From assembly GCA_025059545.1 (NCBI GenBank), contig JANXDJ010000004.1:2304-53755 (forward strand): a DNA stretch of 51,452 nt. Reading direction: 5' to 3'. The DNA is from Archaeoglobaceae archaeon. GTDB taxonomy: Archaea > Halobacteriota > Archaeoglobi > Archaeoglobales > Archaeoglobaceae. Shown piece by piece: positions 25,948 through 34,901 of the stretch; position 1 is the first letter of the stretch; every line of letters starts with the position of its first letter. The notes beneath the pieces are model-generated. The model made no database searches. It was not told where the DNA came from and was given only the letters and a program-made list of their open reading frames with translations. The position numbers were made by a program, and so were the translations under genes.

Positions 25948-26336
25948 AACTTCTTAGAGAGCAGTTTGGAGCTGAATTAAACTTGAAATTTATTTTTAAA
26001 GGGAAGAGAAGAGTTTTTGCTTTTAAAAACTGCGATTTAGAATTAAAAAAAGTGGGTGAAGGTATTTATTTTGGAAAAATTGAGAAAGATGGCCTTAGAC
26101 TTTCGATAGAAGGTAGCTTTATCGTTGGAAAAGTTGCTAAAAAGGGAGTCCTAGATTTGAACGATGAACAGGCTATAAGTTGGCTTCTGGGTAAAGACTT
26201 AGAAATACCCTTCAAGGGCTACTGTATTCTGAAATGGGGTGAATACTTTCTTGGTTGCGGTAAAGGTAATGGAAAGAAGATATTAAACTTCGTTCCTAAA
26301 GAAAGGAGACTCAATTTTAAATTTTCCAGAATATAG
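25878..26336 (+). CDS. NOL1/NOP2/Fmu-associated PUA-like RNA-binding protein
   Basis: A 152-residue protein resembling the COG3270 ribosome-biogenesis module that accompanies NOL1/NOP2/Sun methylases. The C-terminal half shows the typical WLLGKDLEIP, GYCILKWGEYFLGCGK and KILNFVPKERRL run. The start lies 70 bases inside the methylase gene in another frame, but GAGGTGAGAAAATG supplies a good Shine-Dalgarno directly before it. It therefore looks like a genuine separate cistron. It probably helps the neighbouring methylase bind rRNA or tRNA. Confidence 0.75.
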   Translation: MSSNSSSDERYRRLFCSKNIKILELLREQFGAELNLKFIFKGKRRVFAFKNCDLELKKVGEGIYFGKIEKDGLRLSIEGSFIVGKVAKKGVLDLNDEQAISWLLGKDLEIPFKGYCILKWGEYFLGCGKGNGKKILNFVPKERRLNFKFSRI

Positions 26337-26344
26337 CAAACAAG

Positions 26345-27538
26345 ATGAGAAAGGAAGATATAGCAAGAGATTTTCCCAATTTCATGTTCAAACTCTCGGA
26401 TAGAATGCAGAAGATACCTCCATACCTTTTCGCTGAAATAGATGCTATGAAGAGAAGGAAGATTGCTGAAGGAGTAAAGGTAATAGATCTCGGAATTGGT
26501 GACCCAGATCTTCCAACGCCAAAACACATAGTTGAAGCTATGAAGAAGGCTGTTGAAAAAGTTGAAAGGCAGAAATATCCGAGTTATGAAGGGATGTTCG
26601 ATTTTAGACAAGCAGTTTCTGATTTTTACAGAAGAAGAAAGGGAGTAAAATTAGATCCAGGAAAAGAAGTAATAGCACTCATCGGATCGAAAGAAGGAAT
26701 TGCCCATTTACCTCTTGCGTTTGTTGATCCAGGAGATTATGTTCTTGTCCCAGATCCAAGTTATCCGGTTTATTTTTCTTCTACTTTAATGGCTGGCGGG
26801 ATTCCGTATCCAATTTCTTTGAGAGAAGAGAACGAATTTTTACCCAAACTCGAAGAGATTCCTTCAGAAGTTATAAGAAAGACAAAAATCATGTTCCTAA
26901 ATTATCCAAACAATCCCACAGCTTCGACAGCTAGCAAAGAATTCATAAGTGAAGCACTAGACTTCTGCACTGATGAAAAAATAATCCTTGCACACGACTA
27001 TGCCTATGGGGAGATCTGTTTTGACGGCTATAGAGCACCGAGTTTTTTGGAATTTGAAAAAGCTTTTGAAGTAACTGTTGAATTCAACTCTTTGTCAAAA
27101 ACCTACAACATGACTGGATGGCGAATCGGTTTTGCTTGTGGGAATGAAGAAATTCTTAAGGGTCTTCTTAAGGTTAAGACAAATGTGGACAGTGGTGTCT
27201 TTGAAGCTGTTCAAGAAGCCGGAATAGCAGGGTTAAGAGGGAGTGATCAGGTTATCGATGATAATTGCAAAGTATATTCCGAAAGAAGGGACATTCTTGT
27301 TGAAGGATTGCGGAGATTGGGTATGAGAGTCAAAAAGCCAAAGGCTACATTCTACGTTTGGTGTAAAGTTCCGGAGAAAAGCATAGAGTTTGTTAAGAAA
27401 ATGCTTGACGTTACAGGAATCGTAGCAACTCCTGGAGTTGGTTTTGGTAACAGTGGCGAAGGTTATGTGAGATTTGCACTTACGAGAAGCAAAGATTTGA
27501 TATTGGAAGCAGTGAAAAGACTTGAAAAATTGTTTTAA
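26345..27538 (+). CDS. dapL: LL-diaminopimelate aminotransferase
   Basis: A 397-residue fold-type I PLP aminotransferase of the DapL type, converting tetrahydrodipicolinate directly to LL-diaminopimelate for lysine. Evidence: IDLGIGDPDLPTP, YPSYEGMFDFR, NYPNNPTAS, HDYAYGEICFDG, and PLP lysine K252 (NSLSKTYNMTGWRIGF). The start is uncertain: 26345 has a TTTTAAAT box about 25-33 bases upstream, but family members usually begin like the internal ATG at 26384 (MFKLSDR), which would give 384 residues. No strong Shine-Dalgarno marks either. Confidence 0.88.
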   Translation: MRKEDIARDFPNFMFKLSDRMQKIPPYLFAEIDAMKRRKIAEGVKVIDLGIGDPDLPTPKHIVEAMKKAVEKVERQKYPSYEGMFDFRQAVSDFYRRRKGVKLDPGKEVIALIGSKEGIAHLPLAFVDPGDYVLVPDPSYPVYFSSTLMAGGIPYPISLREENEFLPKLEEIPSEVIRKTKIMFLNYPNNPTASTASKEFISEALDFCTDEKIILAHDYAYGEICFDGYRAPSFLEFEKAFEVTVEFNSLSKTYNMTGWRIGFACGNEEILKGLLKVKTNVDSGVFEAVQEAGIAGLRGSDQVIDDNCKVYSERRDILVEGLRRLGMRVKKPKATFYVWCKVPEKSIEFVKKMLDVTGIVATPGVGFGNSGEGYVRFALTRSKDLILEAVKRLEKLF

Positions 27539-27548
27539 AATATATAAA

Positions 27549-28331
27549 TTATTTTAAAAATAGGGATTCGAGTGATGGTAAGACGTAATCTGGTTTCACG
27601 TCTGCTTTCTCAACATCTTCTTTCTTTGAGATTCCTGTAAGAACTAGTAAGGTTTCTGCACCGATTTTTTTACCTGCAACAACATCTATTTCTATCTGAT
27701 CACCGACTACGAGTATTTCGTCAGCTTTGAGGTTTAACTTTTCTAGTGCTTCGAGCATTATAACCTTTGAAGGTTTTCCCACGATAACATCTGGTAGTCT
27801 ACCAGTCATCCAATAGAGTGCACCTATTATCATTCCAGTTCCAGGAGTGGGACCATTTTCAGATGGAAAAATTTTATCTGGATTTGTTGCAACGTATCTA
27901 GTCCCTCTAAGACAGCAACGAAGAGCCTTTGTCATCAAATCGTAGTCAATTTTTCTATTAGATCCGACAACGAGGTACTCTGCACTTTCATGATCAACAA
28001 TTTTCAAACCTGCTTTGATCAATTCCTCTTTTAGACCATCCTCGCCAGTTGTAAAAACCTTTGCCCCTTCTTTTTCTTTTGATATAAATCTCGCAGTCGT
28101 TTGGGTTGCAGAAACTATGCTCTCCTCTCCAACTTCTATCCCAAAAGATTTCAGTCTTTCGAGTAAAATTCTTTTACTCCTCGTCGAGTTGTTTGAGACA
28201 AAAACAACTCTCTTTCCAATACTGAGTAGTTTATTAACTCCACGAACCCCTTCCTCAATTGGTTCAACACTTCTACCGATCACACCATCGATGTCGATTA
28301 TGTAACCCTTCTTTTTCAGCAATGGATGCAT
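27549..28331 (-). CDS. HAD-superfamily phosphatase (NagD/p-nitrophenylphosphatase type)
   Basis: A 260-residue HAD type IIA hydrolase. The motifs are DIDGV (nucleophile and acid Asp), VSNNSTRS, the Lys in VVGKPSK, and VGDQIEIDVVAG; the cap lies between motifs 2 and 3. Substrates in this group are sugar or glycerol phosphates; none can be named here. An ATG at 28331 or a GTG at 28334 can serve as start, both overlapping the tbp stop, so the gene is translated with tbp. Confidence 0.9.
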   Translation of the reverse strand: MHPLLKKKGYIIDIDGVIGRSVEPIEEGVRGVNKLLSIGKRVVFVSNNSTRSKRILLERLKSFGIEVGEESIVSATQTTARFISKEKEGAKVFTTGEDGLKEELIKAGLKIVDHESAEYLVVGSNRKIDYDLMTKALRCCLRGTRYVATNPDKIFPSENGPTPGTGMIIGALYWMTGRLPDVIVGKPSKVIMLEALEKLNLKADEILVVGDQIEIDVVAGKKIGAETLLVLTGISKKEDVEKADVKPDYVLPSLESLFLK

Positions 28332-28879
28332 CACATCAACCCGAGCATTTTTAACTCCTCTGAGATCTTCTCTACAGCTTTTTGTGCATCGTTCGGACTC
28401 TTTCCCCCAGTTACAACCATCTTTCCAGAACCAAAAATCAGAACAACAACTCTTGGATCGATTAACCTGTAAACAAGTCCAGGAAACTGCTCTGGTTCAT
28501 ATTCAACATTTTCCAAACCGAGTCCTACTGCGATAGCATTCAGATTCAACTCAGTTCCGAGATCTGCAGATGCAACGATGTTCTGAACTTTCACTTCAGG
28601 CTCATCGATTACAGAGATGTTTATTTCCCTTAGCATTTTCACGATTTGCTTAACAGCTTTTCTAGCATCCTCAACACTCTTAGAACCAGTACAAACGATT
28701 TTTCCACTTCTAAAAACAAGTGCTGCAGCCTTAGGATCTTTAGTTCTCAAAACAAGTCCTGGAAATTGTTTTGGTTTATACTCAGAATCCTTTATTTCTC
28801 TTGCAATTTTTGGTAGATCTATGTTCTCACCGATCTGTGTTGATGCTACAACGTTTTCTATCTTGATTTTATATTGCAT
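28331..28879 (-). CDS. tbp: TATA-box binding protein
   Basis: A 182-residue archaeal TBP made of two ~90-residue direct repeats (IENVVAST...[22 protein letters not shown] and [10 protein letters not shown]...[22 protein letters not shown]). It recognises TATA boxes with TFB to recruit RNA polymerase. The short C-terminus lacks the acidic tail of some archaeal TBPs. The promoter contains two tandem TATA boxes, the nearer 22-29 bases from the ATG. Confidence 0.98.
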   Translation of the reverse strand: MQYKIKIENVVASTQIGENIDLPKIAREIKDSEYKPKQFPGLVLRTKDPKAAALVFRSGKIVCTGSKSVEDARKAVKQIVKMLREINISVIDEPEVKVQNIVASADLGTELNLNAIAVGLGLENVEYEPEQFPGLVYRLIDPRVVVLIFGSGKMVVTGGKSPNDAQKAVEKISEELKMLGLM

Positions 28880-28900
28880 GGATACCCCTTTACGAGGAGG

Positions 28901-28917
28901 TATATAAAGTATATAAA
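28901..28917 (-). promoter_or_regulatory. Tandem TATA boxes of the tbp gene
   Basis: On the minus strand the 40-base gap reads TTTATATAC-TTTATATA, two near-identical TATA boxes with an about 9-base period. The nearer (28901-28908) is 22-29 bases upstream of the ATG, predicting a leaderless transcript. Tandem sites in the TBP gene's own promoter suggest autoregulation or a spare start site (inference). Confidence 0.6.
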
Positions 28918-28919
28918 TT

Positions 28920-29897
28920 CTACGCAGACTCGAGTCGAATCAATTCTCTCCTAGCATCAGCGATTAGTTCGTTCAGATAATTTGCAACTGATCTCTTTAA
29001 ATCCATAGGATGAAGATTCTTTGATTTAAAATCTTCTAAAAGAGATTCAAAGCTTTCGTATATGACATCCCCTCCAAACTTAGAATCTCTATCAACTTTG
29101 AATTTACCGAAGGAGGGAAGTATATAGTGCTTAACTAGATCGATTATTGGATTCCCTTCGATTACTCCCCAAGGGCAATAAGCTTTCATTATCTTTTTCT
29201 CTACTTCTTCTTCAGAATCGCGAAGGGATATGTAGTTACCTTTAGATTTGCTCATTTTCTCACCGTCGAGTCCAGCGATTATTGGTGTATGAACGCATAT
29301 CGGTGATTTGTAACCAATCACTGGCAAATTCTCTCTTGCGAGCATGTGTATTTTTCTCTGATCCATACCTCCAACTGCGACATCTATTTTCAGATAAGCT
29401 ATATCCAGTGCTTGCATCAATGGATATATCATCTGGGAAACCATTGGGTCATCTCTTCTTCTACTCACTTCATCCATACTCCTTCTAGCTCTGTTCAGAG
29501 TCGTAATTCTTGCAAGTCTCAAGACATCGAGCATGTAATCTTCTCTCAGCTGATAATCACTTCCGAGAACGAATTCGGTATCTTCTTTTTTAAGTCCAAA
29601 GGCTATGAAAGTCTTCATGTTCCTCTCTGCGAGTCTTCTTATCTCTTCGAAGCTACCTTTCTCGTTTAAATAGGCATGGATGTCTGCAAGAAGAACTACA
29701 GTTTTTAATCCAGCTTTTTGCAAATCCTTTAGTTTATTTACCGTTATCAGATGTCCTAGATGTATTTCTCCGCTTGGTTCATAGCCAACATATGCTCTTG
29801 GTTTATCCTCTATCTCTAAGAGCTCTTTGAGCTCTTGAAGTGTTACGACTTCTTCAGTATTCCTCGTTATCAGTGATATCTTCTCTTCAAGATCCAT
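28920..29897 (-). CDS. tyrS: Tyrosyl-tRNA synthetase
   Basis: A 325-residue archaeal/eukaryotic-type class I TyrRS. ATP-binding HLGH at residues 46-49 follows VGYEPSGEI; the second signature is [17 protein letters not shown] and [14 protein letters not shown] form the tyrosine pocket. Length is typical. TTTAAAA at about 29918-29924 lies 21-27 bases upstream, so the message may be leaderless. It is divergent from lysS. Confidence 0.97.
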   Translation of the reverse strand: MDLEEKISLITRNTEEVVTLQELKELLEIEDKPRAYVGYEPSGEIHLGHLITVNKLKDLQKAGLKTVVLLADIHAYLNEKGSFEEIRRLAERNMKTFIAFGLKKEDTEFVLGSDYQLREDYMLDVLRLARITTLNRARRSMDEVSRRRDDPMVSQMIYPLMQALDIAYLKIDVAVGGMDQRKIHMLARENLPVIGYKSPICVHTPIIAGLDGEKMSKSKGNYISLRDSEEEVEKKIMKAYCPWGVIEGNPIIDLVKHYILPSFGKFKVDRDSKFGGDVIYESFESLLEDFKSKNLHPMDLKRSVANYLNELIADARRELIRLESA

Positions 29898-29914
29898 AGA
29901 CTTACTGGGTTCGG

Positions 29915-29979
29915 TTTTTTAAATCTCTTCCCAGTGCTAAATTTAAAATTAAAAATCCCCATCTTAGCAAATTTAAAAA
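29915..29979. promoter_or_regulatory. Divergent promoters of tyrS and lysS
   Basis: The 104-base gap holds two separate boxes. TTTAAAAA (minus strand, about 29917-29924) serves tyrS at -21 to -28; TTTAAAAA (plus strand, 29972-29979) serves lysS at -23 to -30. Neither gene has a Shine-Dalgarno site. Confidence 0.5.
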
Positions 29980-30001
29980 GTCGTTTTGCAAATGCAGCTA
30001 T

Positions 30002-31477
30002 ATGCATTGGGCCGACGTCATCGCATCAGAACTGATTGAAATTTCAAGCTTTCATCGCATAGCAACTGGAATCTCTCCTTCAGGACACATACACCTCGGT
30101 AATTTGAGAGAAATGGTAACTGCGGACGCAATAAGGAGAGCATTGATCGATGCAGGTGGTGAAGTGGAGTTGATCTACATTGCAGATGATATGGATCCTC
30201 TTAGGCGTAGATATCCTTTTTTACCAGAGAAATACTCTGAATACGTTGGAATGCCACTTTGCAATATTCCAGATCCATCGGGATGTCATGTAAGTTATTC
30301 TGAACACTTCTTAAAGCCCTTCCTCGAATCTCTCGAGATCTTAGGTATACCTGTTCAAACGAGGAGAGCAAGCGAGATGTATAGGCAGGGATTATACGAA
30401 GAAGCTATAAAGATTTCTTTGAGAAAAAATGATAAGATAGCACAGATAATAAGGGAAGTCACAGGCAGAGAACTCGATGAGGATTGGTATCCCTTCATGC
30501 CACTTTGTGATAGATGTGGTAGGATAAATTCGACAAATGTGACCGATTTTGACGATGAATGGGTTTACTATTCTTGTAAATGTGGAAATTCAGGAAGAGT
30601 TAGCTATAAAGGTGGAGGAAAGCTCAGCTGGCGTCTTGACTGGGTTGCAAGATGGAAGATTCTTGAGATTACCTGTGAACCCTTCGGAAAAGATCATGCC
30701 ACATCTGGTGGAAGTTATGATACAGGAAAGAGGCTTGCAAGGGAAATATTCGATTATCAACCACCATTTCCGATTCCATACGAATGGATTCATTTGAAAG
30801 GTGTAGGGGCTATGAAGAGTTCTAAGGGCATAGTCATTCCAGTCAGAGACATGGTTGAAACTCTACCGCCTGAGATAGTGAGGTATATAATAATAAGGGT
30901 AAAACCTGAAAGACACATAGAATTCGATCCTGGTTTTGGTTTGCTTGAAATAATAGATGATTTTGAGGATAAGTTCAAGGAGAAAGATAGAAGTGTTCAT
31001 TTGAGCCTTGTAAATGAAGTTAGTTACTCCGATGTTCCCTTCAGACACCTTATAATCGTTGGACAAATTTCTGGCTGGGATCTGGAGAAATCTCTCGAAA
31101 TCCTCGAGAGGAGTGGATACAATAAGCAGGAGATAAGAAAAGACATCGAGAGAAGACTTTTATATTGTAGAGCTTGGCTTGAGAGATATGCACCGAGTAA
31201 TCTCAAATTTGAGCTGATAAGCGGAAAAGTTGAAGTTGGTGAAGAGGAAAAAAAGTTCTTAGAGAGCTATGCAAAAAAGCTACAAGAAGAAATGGATGCC
31301 GAGGAAATCCATAAACTCGTATATGAAGTTGCGAGAGAGATTGGAATAGATGTGAATACAGCATTTAAGGCTATTTATCGAGTCCTCGTTGGCAAAGATC
31401 ACGGACCTAGGCTTGGCTATTTCATAAAATCTCTTGGCATAGAGTGGGTAAAGAAGAGGTTCCATGAAGCGTATTGA
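30002..31477 (+). CDS. lysS: Class I lysyl-tRNA synthetase
   Basis: A 491-residue archaeal class I LysRS. ATGISPSGHIHLGN carries the HIGH-type motif (HLGN, 31-34). The zinc-binding CDRCG...CKCG pair lies in the connecting region, and KSSKG is the second ATP signature. The C-terminal alpha-helical anticodon domain is complete (GKDHGPRLGYFI near the end). The radical SAM gene overlaps by 14 bases. Confidence 0.97.
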   Translation: MHWADVIASELIEISSFHRIATGISPSGHIHLGNLREMVTADAIRRALIDAGGEVELIYIADDMDPLRRRYPFLPEKYSEYVGMPLCNIPDPSGCHVSYSEHFLKPFLESLEILGIPVQTRRASEMYRQGLYEEAIKISLRKNDKIAQIIREVTGRELDEDWYPFMPLCDRCGRINSTNVTDFDDEWVYYSCKCGNSGRVSYKGGGKLSWRLDWVARWKILEITCEPFGKDHATSGGSYDTGKRLAREIFDYQPPFPIPYEWIHLKGVGAMKSSKGIVIPVRDMVETLPPEIVRYIIIRVKPERHIEFDPGFGLLEIIDDFEDKFKEKDRSVHLSLVNEVSYSDVPFRHLIIVGQISGWDLEKSLEILERSGYNKQEIRKDIERRLLYCRAWLERYAPSNLKFELISGKVEVGEEEKKFLESYAKKLQEEMDAEEIHKLVYEVAREIGIDVNTAFKAIYRVLVGKDHGPRLGYFIKSLGIEWVKKRFHEAY

Positions 31478-32447
31478 AGCTGGAAGCTATTACAGCTATC
31501 TTCCGAAAGGTTGTAAACTATGCAGGCGTGGAGCTAAGCTTACACTCTTTATAACAGGACTCTGCAATAATTCATGCTTTTATTGTCCTGTATCAAAGCA
31601 GAAATTTGGAAAAGACGTTGTTTTTGCGAACGAGAGGGAGGTTAGGTGTTTTGAAGATTTCATCGCAGAAGTAGATTTGATGAGCGCTGAAGGTGTAGCG
31701 ATAACTGGAGGGGAACCTTTGCTGAAATTAGATAGAGTTATCGATTTTGCAAAAATCTCAAAAGATCTAGGACTTCATGTGCATCTATACACATCAATTC
31801 CTGCAAGAGAGTATTTGCTGGATAAAATTGAGATAGATGAAATTCGTTTTCATCCTCCTGAGTTTAGAGATGTTGAAAAGTTCGTGGATTCAATAGAAGT
31901 TGCAAAAAGCCTCGGAATAGATGTCGGTTTTGAGATTCCTGCAGTTACTTTTGAACCAAGAATAGTTGAGATAGTGAATGAACTCGATGCCTTTCTGAAT
32001 TTGAATCAACTCGAAGCTAGTGAAGCAAATTGGTTTGCTTTGGAAAAACATGGATTTGTGATCGAAGATTTTTTTGTTGAAAAAACTGAAATCGTTAAGT
32101 TATATGAAAGAGCAAAAAAATTTCATTACTGCACAGCTAGGTTCAAGGATTCTGCACAGTTCAGAAGGAGATTGATAAGAATGGCGATGAACCATCCCGA
32201 CTTCTATTTGGTGACTAGAGATGGAACCCTTCTCTGTTCTCGAATCGAAGGAGATCTTGAAAAAGCTGAGGAGATTCTAAAAAGAGCAAAAGTAGAATTT
32301 AAAAGGTTTGAAGATTGTATAGAAACAACTCCTGAGGTTGCTGGAAGTAGTCTTAAGGAGATCCTAAAATCGGAGAGTTTAAAAGTTTCACTCGTTGAGA
32401 GATATCCAACTGTGAACAGAACGATAATCGAATTGATGTGGGTTTAG
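31464..32447 (+). CDS. Radical SAM protein (COG2108-like)
   Basis: A 327-residue radical SAM enzyme. The [4Fe-4S]/SAM motif is C34-NNS-C38-FY-C41, followed by GGEP at VAITGGEPLLKL. An extra Cys pair, GCKLCRRG (C17/C20), precedes the core, as in COG2108 proteins related to pyruvate formate-lyase activase. Function is unknown. GAGGTTCC precedes the ATG at 31464. Overlap with lysS suggests translational coupling and perhaps a role in tRNA or translation. Confidence 0.82.
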   Translation: MKRIEAGSYYSYLPKGCKLCRRGAKLTLFITGLCNNSCFYCPVSKQKFGKDVVFANEREVRCFEDFIAEVDLMSAEGVAITGGEPLLKLDRVIDFAKISKDLGLHVHLYTSIPAREYLLDKIEIDEIRFHPPEFRDVEKFVDSIEVAKSLGIDVGFEIPAVTFEPRIVEIVNELDAFLNLNQLEASEANWFALEKHGFVIEDFFVEKTEIVKLYERAKKFHYCTARFKDSAQFRRRLIRMAMNHPDFYLVTRDGTLLCSRIEGDLEKAEEILKRAKVEFKRFEDCIETTPEVAGSSLKEILKSESLKVSLVERYPTVNRTIIELMWV

Positions 32448-32449
32448 CT

Positions 32450-32737
32450 ATGGACATAGAGGGGAGGGTTAAGAAGTATCTAAAAAACGATAAGAGTGGT
32501 GTGAGAAGGGAACTTCTACTTCTTTTTCTCGATGGTAAAAGACATACGAGCGACGAAGTTTATGAGATCCTGAAAAACAAAGGTTTTATCGTGAATAAAA
32601 AAAGTGTTTCTGCAATGCTCGGAATAGTGAGTTCTAAGCTTGGTATTGTTAAGATAGAACTGGGAGAGAAGAAGAAGTATTATATAAAGAATGAGTATGT
32701 TGAACTTGTCGAAAGGATTGTCAAAGCTAGTTTATAG
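32450..32737 (+). CDS. DUF2551 winged-helix-like protein
   Basis: A 95-residue basic protein resembling DUF2551. The segment RRELLLLFLDGKRHTSDEVYEIL, shown here only to mark its helix-turn-helix, continues into KKSVSAMLGIVSSKLGIV, the pattern of a winged helix with a beta wing ending KKKYYIKN. DNA binding is likely by fold; the target is unknown. The ATG at 32450 lies just after the radical SAM stop; an upstream GTG at 32438 is less likely. Confidence 0.65.
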   Translation: MDIEGRVKKYLKNDKSGVRRELLLLFLDGKRHTSDEVYEILKNKGFIVNKKSVSAMLGIVSSKLGIVKIELGEKKKYYIKNEYVELVERIVKASL

Positions 32738-33482
32738 TATTTATGAAAAAAATCTGACCAAATCTGTGCTAAAAGGAACTATACCGGAGCATATAGCCAT
32801 AATCATGGATGGAAATCGTAGATTTGCAAGAAAAATGGGTCTTGAAGATACCATGGGTCATGAACTAGGTTCGAAGAAGGCTGAGGAAGTACTTGAATGG
32901 TGTTGGGAGTTGGGAATCAAGATGTTGACTCTCTACGCGTTCTCAATCGAGAATTTTAAAAGAAGCGAAGAGGAAAGAAAGAACATTTTCATTATTTTTG
33001 AGAGAGAGTTAAAAAAGTTGCTAACAGACAAGAAAACCTATGAGAGAGAGGTAAAAGTTAGAGTTGTTGGAAAAAAGGAGCTTTTACCAGAAGAAATCCT
33101 AGATCTCGTCGAAAAAGTTGAAAAAGCTACTGAAAAACATAGAAGATGCTTTTTAAACATTGCAATTGCTTACAGTGGAAGGCAAGAGTTAATAGATGCG
33201 ACGAAAAAAATAGTGGAAAAGATGAGAAGAGGGGAAATGATGCTAGAAGATATAAACGAGAGAGTGGTTGAGGATCATCTCTATAACAGCCATGAGCTAT
33301 ATTCAAAGGTGGATATAGTGATAAGAAGTGGTGGAGAGCAGAGACTTTCGAACTTTCTCCCTTGGCAGACTGCAAACTGTGTAGCTTACTTTTGCGACAT
33401 TTACTGGCCAGAGTTTAGAAAGATCGATTTACTAAGAGCAATAAGGGAGTGGCAGAGGAGAGAAAAATGTCAAAAAAGTTGA
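32691..33482 (+). CDS. uppS: cis-Prenyltransferase (UppS family)
   Basis: A 263-residue (Z)-prenyl diphosphate synthase. Signatures: IAIIMDGNRRFAR (catalytic Asp), TLYAFSIENFKRS, and RSGGEQRLSNFLPWQTA, with FCDIYWPEF near the end. In archaea it makes the long polyprenol carrier used for protein glycosylation, fitting the sequon-rich surface protein encoded at 47592-50672. The start is unclear: the ATG at 32691 overlaps DUF2551 by 47 bases, and an ATG at 32697 or TTG codons shortly after are alternatives. Confidence 0.94.
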   Translation: MSMLNLSKGLSKLVYSIYEKNLTKSVLKGTIPEHIAIIMDGNRRFARKMGLEDTMGHELGSKKAEEVLEWCWELGIKMLTLYAFSIENFKRSEEERKNIFIIFERELKKLLTDKKTYEREVKVRVVGKKELLPEEILDLVEKVEKATEKHRRCFLNIAIAYSGRQELIDATKKIVEKMRRGEMMLEDINERVVEDHLYNSHELYSKVDIVIRSGGEQRLSNFLPWQTANCVAYFCDIYWPEFRKIDLLRAIREWQRREKCQKS

Positions 33483-34681
33483 TGTATGAGTTCAGGAGAA
33501 AATTAGAGGAACTTGAAGGCTATCGCGGAAAGGGAACTGAACTGATAACGCTTTATATTCCCCCGGACAAGAACATAGCAGACATAGCCAACCAGTTGAG
33601 AGAAGAACTAAGTCAAGCATCGAACATTAAATCCAAGCAAACAAGAACAAACGTGATCACTGGACTAGAGTCAATACTGAACAGATTAAAGTTATACAGA
33701 AAACCTCCTGAACATGGAATGGTAGTTCTCAGTGGCTTAGTCATGATAGATGGGAAGGAGAAGCATATAACTGAGATAATTGAACCTCCAGAGCCTGTAC
33801 CTCTCTACAAGTATCACTGTGACTCTAAGTTCTATTTAGAACCATTAAGGGAAATGCTAAGAGAGAAGAAGCTATATGGGCTAATAGTTATTGATAGGAG
33901 AGAAGCAACTGTTGGATTACTGAGAGGTAGGAGAATAGAAACCTTAGACTATGATACATCTATGGTTCCAGGAAAGCACAGACAAGGAGGACAGAGCAGT
34001 GTTAGATTTGAAAGGTTGAGAGAACTTGCAATTCATGAATTTTACAAGAAAGTCGGTGAAATGGCAAACAACGCATTTCTACAGTACAAAGATAAACTCG
34101 TAGGCATACTCATCGGAGGCCCATCGCCGACAAAAGATGAGTTTTATCAGGGAGAATACATGCATTATGAACTACAGAGAAAAGTTCTCGGACTTTTCGA
34201 TGTTGGATACACAGATGAAAGTGGGCTCTATGAACTCGTCGAGAAGGCAAAAGATTTGCTCTCTGAAGTGGATCTTGTAAAAGAAAAAGCACTGATGAAT
34301 CGGTTTCTCTATGAGATTTCAAGAGATGGACTTGCTGTTTATGGAGAAGACGAGATAAGAAAATTTTTAGAGCTTGGTGCAGTTGACATTCTTCTAGTTT
34401 CCGAAGAGCTAAGATACGAAAGAGTTCGATATCGTTGTCCTTCCTGTGGTAGGGAATTACTTATGACCCTTAGAGACAAGAGCTCCTCTAGGCAGATCTG
34501 TGAAAGAGAAGGATTAGAAATGGAAGAGATTGAAAGAGTGGATGTTGTTCTAGAGCTTTCAGAAATTGCTGAGAGAATGAACACTAAAGTTGAATTCCTC
34601 TCTACTGAAACAGAGGAAGGAGAAGTTTTGCTTAAAGCTTTTGGTGGAATTGCTGGAATACTGAGATTCAAACCCAAGTGA
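33467..34681 (+). CDS. prf1: Peptide chain release factor aRF1
   Basis: A 404-residue archaeal class I release factor. The stop-codon-reading NIKS loop is at 53-56, and the peptidyl-hydrolysis GGQ motif at 174-176 (KHRQGGQSS). The C-terminal domain includes a zinc-ribbon-like RYRCPSCG...ICEREG. It recognises all three stop codons. The ATG at 33467 follows GAGGAGAG and overlaps uppS by 16 bases. Confidence 0.97.
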   Translation: MSKKLMYEFRRKLEELEGYRGKGTELITLYIPPDKNIADIANQLREELSQASNIKSKQTRTNVITGLESILNRLKLYRKPPEHGMVVLSGLVMIDGKEKHITEIIEPPEPVPLYKYHCDSKFYLEPLREMLREKKLYGLIVIDRREATVGLLRGRRIETLDYDTSMVPGKHRQGGQSSVRFERLRELAIHEFYKKVGEMANNAFLQYKDKLVGILIGGPSPTKDEFYQGEYMHYELQRKVLGLFDVGYTDESGLYELVEKAKDLLSEVDLVKEKALMNRFLYEISRDGLAVYGEDEIRKFLELGAVDILLVSEELRYERVRYRCPSCGRELLMTLRDKSSSRQICEREGLEMEEIERVDVVLELSEIAERMNTKVEFLSTETEEGEVLLKAFGGIAGILRFKPK

Positions 34682-34751
34682 AATAACTGCTCCATGTGAT
34701 ATATGGATGCAAAAAATTTATATTTCAGGAAACGTTCTTTTATTTAGAAGC

Positions 34752-34901
34752 ATGAAACATTCGAAGAAGTTTAAGGAATATTTCGAGGATATAAGACCGG
34801 TAACAGATGAAGAGCTTGAGGAGCTTCTTAATGACCCTCCAAAGAAAGAAAAAAGAAAGGATTTAAAAAAAGCTAAAAAAGAGCTTTATAGGGAGCATTA
34901 G
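34752..34901 (+). CDS. Small charged protein, 49 residues
   Basis: A short protein starting MKHSKKFKEYFEDI. It has an acidic middle (DEELEELL) and a lysine-rich C-terminus (KKEKRKDLKKAKKEL) with helical character; there is no Cys, signal peptide or membrane segment. I do not recognise it. An ATTTATATTTC element at about 34717-34727 could be its own TATA box. It lies 70 bases after prf1 and overlaps the 3' end of the convergent tpiA gene by four bases. The skewed composition argues for a real protein, but it is not proven. Confidence 0.45.
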   Translation: MKHSKKFKEYFEDIRPVTDEELEELLNDPPKKEKRKDLKKAKKELYREH

